From: Akkermansia sp. | GTDB taxonomy: Bacteria > Verrucomicrobiota > Verrucomicrobiia > Verrucomicrobiales > Akkermansiaceae | Length of the DNA stretch: 64,000 nt | Reading direction: 5' to 3' | Assembly (NCBI GenBank): GCA_017546445.1 | Contig: JAFYWX010000027.1 | Span: 45,065-109,064, forward strand | Part shown: positions 59,601 through 64,000 of the stretch, piece by piece | Position numbering within the stretch: the stretch's first letter is position 1 | How the letters are laid out: each line of letters starts with the position of its first letter | Translations under genes and position numbers: made by a program | Notes under the pieces: generated by a model | Seen by the model: only the letters and a program-made list of their open reading frames with translations | Database searches by the model: none | What the model was told of the DNA's origin: nothing

Positions 59601-62600
59601 ACATCAACAATTCCACCATTTATGCCACAAGCGGTAACAGCACCATTTCTGCGGTCACACGCCTGCGCGACGGTAATAACCTGAACTATGACGTCAGCGA
59701 GGGCGCAACCCTCACTGTCAACGGCATGATTCACGCCGATGGCGTGGAAGGCAGCGGTACAATCACTAAGGTGGGCGCAGGTAAACTGGTGCTCAACGGC
59801 TCTAATACCTACGAGAATACCACCACGGTCAATGCCGGTATTCTGAGCACTTCTGCCAAGGGAGGCTTGAGTAAATCTGAGGTAATAGTGAACTCCGGCG
59901 CCACTCTGCTTATTGAGGGTAACAACAATAAGGCACTGGGGGCGAATGTTACGATTAATGCCGGAGGCCTGCTTAGTTTTGCCGGCACGGGCTCTGATAT
60001 GATGGATTATGGTGTAAGCGACAAGATGCTTACGGCCATCGGTTCTATCATTGATTTCGGTTCTACCCGCCAGACGATGGGCGCCTGGTCCATTACGCTG
60101 AGCAACGGTGCTTCGGTCATCGGCCAGGGCAATGCAACTTATGGCGCTCTGGATTATAATACCAGCGGTTCTACCATCTACGCCATAAGCGGAAACAACA
60201 CGGTCTCTGCGGTGACTCGTCTGCGCAATGGCAGCAGCCTGAATTACAACGTGAGCGATGGCGCAACTCTGACTATTGACGGCCTGATTCATGCAGATGG
60301 CGCCGCCGACAAGGGCTCTATCACCAAGGAAGGCGACGGTACCTTGGTGCTTGCCGCTGCCAATACCTATGCGAACACCACCACGATTAACGGCGGTATA
60401 CTGAGCACGTCCGTCAAGGGCGCGCTGGGTGGTTCCAGGGTGGTTATCAATGACGGTGGTACGCTGCTTATTGGGGGTAGCGATAATCAGCTGCTGCAGA
60501 ATGATATCACCATCAATACCGGAGGCACGCTCCGTTTTGCTGGTTCCGGCATCAACATGCTGGATTACACCCAGAGCGGAAAGACGCTCGCCGTGACGGG
60601 CGGTATGCTTGACCTGGGCTCCACTTGCCAGTTGATGGGCGGCTGGTCGCTCAATCTGAGCGAAGGCGCCAGCGTCATCGGGCAGGGGAATGCATCTCAG
60701 ATTGCACTGGAATTTGATGCGGCCGAGTCCACCATCTATGCAACAAGTGGTGATAATACGCTCTCTGTGGGGACTCGCCTGGGTGAAGGTAACAACCTGA
60801 AGTTCGACATCAGCGAGGGCGCAAGCATCACCGTCAATAAAGCCATTCGTGCCGCGGGTAATAATGCCCTTACGATGAGTGGCGCCGGTAGTCTGGTGCT
60901 TACTACTGCCAACAATTTCTCGAATATCACCACGATTAACGGCGGTACCCTGAGCACCAGTGTTGTTGGTGCGCTGGGCAGCGCTGGTGTGCTCATCAAC
61001 TCCGGTGGTACGCTGCTGGTTGGCGGTGATAACAATAAGCTGCTGGGCGAGGATATCACCATCAATGCCGGCGGCACGCTCCGTTTTGCCGGTACGGGGG
61101 CAGATATCATTAACTACGATAAGAGCGGTAAGAGCCTTACGGTAGCCGGTGGTACGGTTGATTTCGGCTCCACCCGTCAGACGATGGGTAATTGGCTGCT
61201 TACGCTGAGTAACGGTGCCACGATTACCGGTCTGGGGAATGAAACCTATGGTGCACTGGATTTCAACCTCAATAACTCGACCATTTATGCCACCAGTGGA
61301 GAAAATACCGTTTCCGCGGTCACGCGTCTGCGAAACGGCCATAACCTGAACTACGACATCAGCGCGGGGGCGACCCTTACCGTTGATGGGGCGGTTCGGG
61401 CAGATGGTGGTGGTTCTCTCACCAAGGTGGGTGACGGCACGCTGGTGCTTTCTGCCGCTAATACCTACACGAATACCACTACGATTAACGGCGGTACCTT
61501 GAGCGTCACTGCAAAGGGCGCTTTGGGTAGCTCCAGGGCGGTTGTTAATTCCGGCGGTATTCTGCTCGTGGAGGGTAGCGATAACCAGGTGCTGGAATCG
61601 AATGTCACCATCAATGCCGGTGGTACGCTGCGCTTTGACGGCTCCGGTTATGATATGCTGGATTACACCCAGCCTGGTAAGACGCTCACCGTAGCTGGTG
61701 GCACGATTGATTTCGGCTCCACCCAGCAGACAATGGGCGATTGGATGCTGAAGCTCAGCAATGGTGCTTCTCTTACCGGGCGTGGCAATGCCACATATGG
61801 CGCGATGGATTTTGACATTGATGATTCCACCATCTATGCTTTGAGCGGGGAGAGCACCATCTCTGCGGTGACACGCCTGCGTGATGGCCATAACCTGAAC
61901 TACGAGGTCAACAGCGGGGCAACACTCACCGTCAGCGGAGCCATCCGCGCCGATGGTAATGGATCCCTCACCAAGGAGGGCGATGGTACGTTGGAGCTTT
62001 CTGCTGCAAATACCTACACGAATACCACCACGATTAACGGCGGTACTCTGAGTTCTTCTGTCGTAGGTGCGCTTGGCACTTCAACTGTGGTTATAAACGA
62101 CGGTGGTACTCTGCTTGTCGGTGGTGATAACAATAAGCTGCTGGGAGAGAATGTTACCATCAATACCGGCGGTACTCTCCGATTTGCCGGGACAGGGACA
62201 GATATCCTCAATTATGATAAGACCGGCAAGACACTTACTGTAGCCGGTGGTACCATTGATTTCGGTTCCACCCGCCAGACAATGGGCGGCTGGAACATCG
62301 AGCTTAGTGATGGTGCCACCCTTACCGGCCAGGGGAATGCCACCTATGGTGCGATTGACTTCAATAACAACAACTCCACTATCTATGCCACGAGTGGTGA
62401 TAGCACCATTTCTGCCGTGACTCGTTTGCGTAACGGTAACAACCTGAACTACGATGTGAGCGAGGGTGCCACCCTCACCGTCAGCGGGCTTATTCACGCC
62501 GCCGGTTCCGGCAATAAGGGTTCCATTACCAAGTGTGGCGATGGTCAGATGATTATCAGCGGTGCGCTGAATCTCAACTATCTGTCGACCCGTGACGGTG

Positions 62601-63613
62601 AGGTTGTGCTTACCGGCACGCAGCACACGGTCAACCACGTGGACGGTGCCATGACCGAGGGGCGAACGGCAGAAGGCACGCTGCGCCTGGCTCAGAATGC
62701 CCGCTTGCAGATTACCGGCAACATCTGGGGTAGAAGCAATACCGGCATCTTCCTGGATTCCGGTGCAGAATTGGACATTTCCGGTAAGCATCTTACCATC
62801 AGCAACCGCTCGGAAGAGGTCACCTCATCGCTGGCGGCAACGACCGTGAACGGTCCCGGTGAGTACTCCCTTAACCGGGCGGACTATGAAATCAGCAATG
62901 CCCATGTGACCTACACCGGTGGTAATGCTACCATTAATAACAAGCTCACCAATTCTTCCATCGAGAATGCCGGAACCGGCATCCTGAAGGTGGATAACGC
63001 TGAGAACACGCTTTCCGGAGTGCATGCCACGGGTGGCAGCATGAAGTTGTTCTCTGCTGCCGAGCTTGATTTGAAGGAACTGGAAATCGCCACGAGCATG
63101 TCCGTCTCCGCCTATATGCTGCAGAGCGAGAATACTGCGCAGGTGGCTCAGCTCAACGTGAGCGGTATTGCCAGCTTCGGCACAGGCGTCACGCTGAATG
63201 CAGACCTTGTGATGGAGAACGGCGCCACGCTGCAGATGGCCGATACAGTACAGATGGGTGGTGACTGGTTCATCAACGGAACCCTCACCCTGCAGGGCGG
63301 CATGCTGGAGCAGATTCTTACCGCAGATGCAGGTGAGAAGTACGCGCTCTTCACCGGCGTGGATAACCTGTACCTGAACGGCACGAAGTTCGACCATGTC
63401 TCCCTCGGCAACACGATGAGCGCCTCCGTGTTCTTCTCCGGGCTGGAGAATAACCCGGATCGCTACTACTGGCTGACCTACAATAGCGTTTCTTCCGGTG
63501 AAGGTGTGCTGAGCATCCAGATAACCGATACCTTCAGCGTTCCTGAGCCGACGACAAGCACCCTCGGCCTGCTTGCCCTGGCTGCGCTTGTCGCCCGCCG
63601 CCGCAGGAAATAA
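53618..63613 (+). CDS. Giant S6-like serine protease/beta-helix repeat protein with PEP-CTERM-like tail
   Basis: 3331 residues from ATG 53618, chosen because it begins a signal peptide (MKFHLPLLLRKALLLSLC, cleavage near VQA-G28). Residues about 28-340 resemble the protease domain of IgA1 protease/SPATE autotransporters (family S6): YTDFGQNRGRYAVG near the start, candidate catalytic H113 (ATVLHNG), D158 (KYDYMLQRQSKIVTD) and S264 (QPGDSGSPIF). Beta-strand repeats of PATR type fill the rest, including six tandem 186/183-residue units (59054-62374). It ends VPEPT, a hydrophobic helix and RRRRK (3308-3331) instead of an autotransporter barrel. It should be exported and proteolytic, with a helical-ladder passenger; anchoring by a PEP-CTERM system is inferred. 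The target protein is unknown. Confidence 0.87.
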   Translation: MKFHLPLLLRKALLLSLCVCTATTVQAGIMHEDVALQTYTDFGQNRGRYAVGERVNALLQFIREEEGGITITYTDGTAPYVISNEQGMICFNGTGDGGYYAAVAPNAMATVLHNGSIDASYGERFVGSEHAINYAGIDINGTWTYRLAPIQTNGDKYDYMLQRQSKIVTDAVYNPLSTKLDITGYNGEYLYHSGGGNMKVYTEGVGTTTLCGGYQYIIGGINTITSIWSNDGPNMSVSSDPGYGKGIGASEANPLPNCIQPGDSGSPIFVYNSETQQYEYLASQQSYGGTSWAQARVNMEWTHEVLESFNSRVSMKENVAVVYLNAVNTAGETKTEGSLSTTLYSGKATDSAGNTLATYVGVRNGLNTWADLSGLKDVYNWYAYNANSNLLIGDKDLFFTNNLVFTSTTAENHIVLNDTVDLGIGYAEFNGGKFTISSASGESNLFNHGGYVINEGAEVHLKLTNPSNYMREWRKSGEGDLYIDGKGDTNALLNVGGSGTTYLQQSGGHAAYNVLANAGARVVIQDLNQIKRDFTFGSGGGELDMNGLSMDWYTSTDADGRFTINALTEEAVIANRKGQSTLTYKESGNQTYLGSFLDTKDSSLRIDYQGGGKLTLNSIHTNLSNNAASGLTVSNGTVELAGTNTVHGMGSATGTNGNRVVVSNDWHYADATMDVLVKNAATFELGTHARLIGDVVVQSGGTFIMREGVTRAQEYVEGGPALEDTSKYAAYYGHKGNVELSGGTFAVQFSDATDADISYAGKVSGTGSLLVNAGLGGGTLTLSGAIDSGITRTLTSGILFLTGDAAASPTGHKWLVQSAGQMSIDHIDMIDTASTGTLVINRDSMEHVDMSSHSGMILGAQYGTEVQYGEAGTSETLRTLTLGGGGTMLVNFVLSGNDTLTVDGRGNSVGVIKMQQIADDYRGTMNVQSERVGGRMVLDIGDYALRSSVNVKTGGVLRTSDSSISGSASVIELYGSMEYDSFTVRDGATLNLRTGGRLDSENAVTIAENGTMRFDSATLQDKVELKNGGSLSGSSSAISATGKVLVTEGSGKISASGTTMAVNGVLGAAEGATLRLENGTFNIYNGDINTDGGTLELACSAVNLGLKVSNATQSIGGTLNVVSNLTINARQTSSDYSNITHNINHLNIDNKELKIVDSSNEGNRVYNISSLTGQGSILWVADTGNAGASRMVLSGDNSFSGTLILDHEDNNAGSAQHVSLAHDNAAKNLVINMWGDSDSRPGLAVSTENARVAAIGGTTNSFVYAGEVKAFGNGNNPTSTVLNTLTLDTKGRDHTYNGTLLGDATNGLNIVKTGSGSQIFTNAANVVHNVTALEGHLNFSSTTTVHGDIFIAQGAQLTLKEDSSGLRLGTGQTLNIIGGVSGQSATLNSKLYAEGGTINFGAYDSTAYSLHLAGGFDTSGTPAFNISFSNIESIERGTRYLLADGNWSGMAGSVYINLGGYLNADFNYSSQGLSVIFSEKSGYTYWNGSAEGLNSQSHVIFGSNDINSATLAESYTVGGLYFANEDTFTVSTENDATLSTGYMEISEGGTLVLDAALKADSLRLIHSNTLTGSGELHAREVEILKGEQISVDGLNMIIDNRIAGEGWLRVENGSSLQVGNNAGGNVHLLDGSSFVASGGSVSTNLKLGENEVDSRVSLVIGNGSGVALNGAVTVLGNTTLSVQGTGELQYHSSFNNLAALELRDGSHLTRDTELGIHLILDGGSATFSGDDNRILVENVTVKNGGTLTFTGTGADIIDFEAVGKTLAVSGGTIDFGTTRQTIGEWTIQLSDGALLTGQGNATYGAMDFHIDDSTIYAVSGESTISAVTRLRDGNNLNYDVSAGATLVVDGRIHSDGVAGAGSITKVGDGKLVLAGANTYQNTTTVNRGILSTATKGALSKSNVVVNSGGTLLIEGDDNQALDTNVTVKSGGKLAFDGTGFNMLDYDQTGKILLVEGGTIDFGTTCQTMGSWTLKLSNGAKVTGRGDESYGAMDFNINNSTIYATSGNSTISAVTRLRDGNNLNYDVSEGATLTVNGMIHADGVEGSGTITKVGAGKLVLNGSNTYENTTTVNAGILSTSAKGGLSKSEVIVNSGATLLIEGNNNKALGANVTINAGGLLSFAGTGSDMMDYGVSDKMLTAIGSIIDFGSTRQTMGAWSITLSNGASVIGQGNATYGALDYNTSGSTIYAISGNNTVSAVTRLRNGSSLNYNVSDGATLTIDGLIHADGAADKGSITKEGDGTLVLAAANTYANTTTINGGILSTSVKGALGGSRVVINDGGTLLIGGSDNQLLQNDITINTGGTLRFAGSGINMLDYTQSGKTLAVTGGMLDLGSTCQLMGGWSLNLSEGASVIGQGNASQIALEFDAAESTIYATSGDNTLSVGTRLGEGNNLKFDISEGASITVNKAIRAAGNNALTMSGAGSLVLTTANNFSNITTINGGTLSTSVVGALGSAGVLINSGGTLLVGGDNNKLLGEDITINAGGTLRFAGTGADIINYDKSGKSLTVAGGTVDFGSTRQTMGNWLLTLSNGATITGLGNETYGALDFNLNNSTIYATSGENTVSAVTRLRNGHNLNYDISAGATLTVDGAVRADGGGSLTKVGDGTLVLSAANTYTNTTTINGGTLSVTAKGALGSSRAVVNSGGILLVEGSDNQVLESNVTINAGGTLRFDGSGYDMLDYTQPGKTLTVAGGTIDFGSTQQTMGDWMLKLSNGASLTGRGNATYGAMDFDIDDSTIYALSGESTISAVTRLRDGHNLNYEVNSGATLTVSGAIRADGNGSLTKEGDGTLELSAANTYTNTTTINGGTLSSSVVGALGTSTVVINDGGTLLVGGDNNKLLGENVTINTGGTLRFAGTGTDILNYDKTGKTLTVAGGTIDFGSTRQTMGGWNIELSDGATLTGQGNATYGAIDFNNNNSTIYATSGDSTISAVTRLRNGNNLNYDVSEGATLTVSGLIHAAGSGNKGSITKCGDGQMIISGALNLNYLSTRDGEVVLTGTQHTVNHVDGAMTEGRTAEGTLRLAQNARLQITGNIWGRSNTGIFLDSGAELDISGKHLTISNRSEEVTSSLAATTVNGPGEYSLNRADYEISNAHVTYTGGNATINNKLTNSSIENAGTGILKVDNAENTLSGVHATGGSMKLFSAAELDLKELEIATSMSVSAYMLQSENTAQVAQLNVSGIASFGTGVTLNADLVMENGATLQMADTVQMGGDWFINGTLTLQGGMLEQILTADAGEKYALFTGVDNLYLNGTKFDHVSLGNTMSASVFFSGLENNPDRYYWLTYNSVSSGEGVLSIQITDTFSVPEPTTSTLGLLALAALVARRRRK
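58770..62550 (+). repeat. Tandem 558/549-bp repeats inside the 3331-residue gene
   Basis: Counting from each S-T-I-Y-A motif (59054, 59612, 60170, 60728, 61277, 61826, 62375), there are three units of 558 bp (186 residues) and three of 549 bp (183 residues), with half units on both sides. Conserved marks per unit are GSTRQTMG, GNATYGA, STIYA, VTRLR, NNLNYD, GATLTV and NTTTINGG. The fourth unit is the most diverged. Confidence 0.93.
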
Positions 63614-63740
63614 ACCGTTCGCGGGCGCGGAGAATGATTTCAGGAGCATTGGGGCTGTCTCAATGCTCCTGTTTGTCAGCCCTGCGGGCAGTATGCTAAA
63701 CCTCAGTTTGTACACACATGCCCCGCAGTGTGTTGCGATA
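63614..63740 (+). repeat. Repeat C, copy 2, with terminator hairpin, after the 3331-residue gene
   Basis: Nearly the same sequence as 53232-53344, with a small insertion (GTATGCTAAACC). The hairpin AGGAGCATTG (63642-63651) with CAATGCTCCT (63661-63670) is a perfect 10-bp stem followed by GTTTGTC, a probable terminator. Confidence 0.85.
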
Positions 63741-63773
63741 AATTGGGGGGTGGCGGGCTGGAACAGCTCGTCG

Positions 63774-63995
63774 TTGCTGCGGTGTAAACGCAGCAATTTA
63801 GACCACTTTCAAGTGGATTTAGATGCCTCGTAAGAGGCAATTTCCTCTGCCAAAGGCAGATTTCGATGCAGCTCATTAAGAGCTGCAATGCAGGTGAAAT
63901 AAGTTCCTGCGGGCCATAGGCCCGCACTATCTCTAAACAACTTACATTGCAGGGCAGAATGCCCTGCAGTGAAATTGCGGGCAGAGGCCCGCAAT
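63774..63995. repeat. Array of unrelated short hairpins at the window end
   Basis: Eight hairpins in about 220 bp, no gene: TTGCTGCG/CGCAGCAA (63774), CCACTT/AAGTGG (63803), TGCCTC/GAGGCA (63824), TCTGCC/GGCAGA (63846), TGCAGCTC/GAGCTGCA (63867), GCGGGCC/GGCCCGC (63909), TGCAGGGCA/TGCCCTGCA (63948) and ATTGCGGGC/GCCCGCAAT (63974). Loops are 2-7 nt. Linkers between the first units repeat ATTTAGA or ATTTCGA. Stem sequences differ while pairing is kept. The array may continue past the window. Confidence 0.8.
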
Positions 63996-64000
63996 GAAAT

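Noticed and set aside
59534..61891. A 785-codon open frame antisense to the repeat region of the 3331-residue gene, with others at 54788-56176 and 57959-59044
   Set aside because: They mirror the repeats of the coding strand, have no start signals, and the plus-strand gene has a signal peptide, family motifs and a sorting tail.
53618..63613. Classical autotransporter (type V secretion) assignment
   Set aside because: No C-terminal beta-barrel or terminal aromatic residue; the chain ends in a VPEPT-helix-RRRRK tail.
63774..63995. CRISPR array
   Set aside because: The units are hairpins of different sequence, not identical direct repeats with unique spacers, and no cas genes are present.

Overview
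The window looks like a chromosomal segment of a Verrucomicrobiota bacterium, most likely an Akkermansia-type (Akkermansiaceae) organism. The grounds are moderately high GC, two giant secreted proteins that end in a VPEPT-hydrophobic-RRxRK sorting tail, beta-strand repeat passenger domains, and Gram-negative exopolysaccharide export genes. The genus is inferred from these features; no search was run.

Layout. (1) 1-3.4 kb, minus strand: pgsA, a lipoprotein, an M23 peptidase and an exported TPR-like protein cut by the window edge. (2) 3.5-7.06 kb, plus strand: a membrane-anchored coiled-coil protein, metF, two uncharacterised genes, tRNA-Arg(CCU) and a two-way terminator. (3) 7.1-28.8 kb, minus strand: an ArnT-like membrane glycosyltransferase, an unknown gene, then an exopolysaccharide operon of about 18.6 kb read from wza at 28.7 kb down to a Wzx flippase at 10.1 kb. 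It holds export lipoprotein, tyrosine kinase, PHP-type phosphatase, initiating sugar transferase, WecG/TagA-type transferase, six intact glycosyltransferases, one split glycosyltransferase, a polymerase/ligase-like protein, a pyruvyl-transferase fusion and the flippase. This is a Wzx/Wzy-type pathway. Its transferase block appears more AT-rich than the flanks. (4) 28.9-46.2 kb: housekeeping and stress genes (thioredoxin-like protein, recQ, a copper-type P-type ATPase, ankyrin protein, lysA, AI-2E-family permease, a PhoB-like response regulator with an SGNH hydrolase, rimO, GTP-dependent pckG). (5) 46.3-64 kb: two giant secreted proteins of 2152 and 3331 residues, separated and flanked by repeated, hairpin-rich DNA.

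The most unusual items are these. The 3331-residue protein combines an N-terminal serine-protease region like IgA1 protease/SPATE (family S6), with a His-Asp-Ser triad, an internal tandem array of 186/183-residue repeats, and a PEP-CTERM-like tail where an autotransporter barrel would be expected. Two intergenic arrays of short hairpins carry unrelated stem sequences. A dispersed repeat of about 100 bp sits at almost the same distance from the start codons of two unrelated genes. A 7-bp tandem repeat inside the capsule phosphatase gene could switch it on and off.

Gene starts show a recurring design. A sigma-70-like promoter (often TTGCAA, TTGAAT or TTGATT, then 16-18 bp, then a TATAAT-like box) lies only 6-13 nt before the start codon, usually without a Shine-Dalgarno sequence. 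This points to leaderless or nearly leaderless mRNAs. It was used here to choose starts for several genes.
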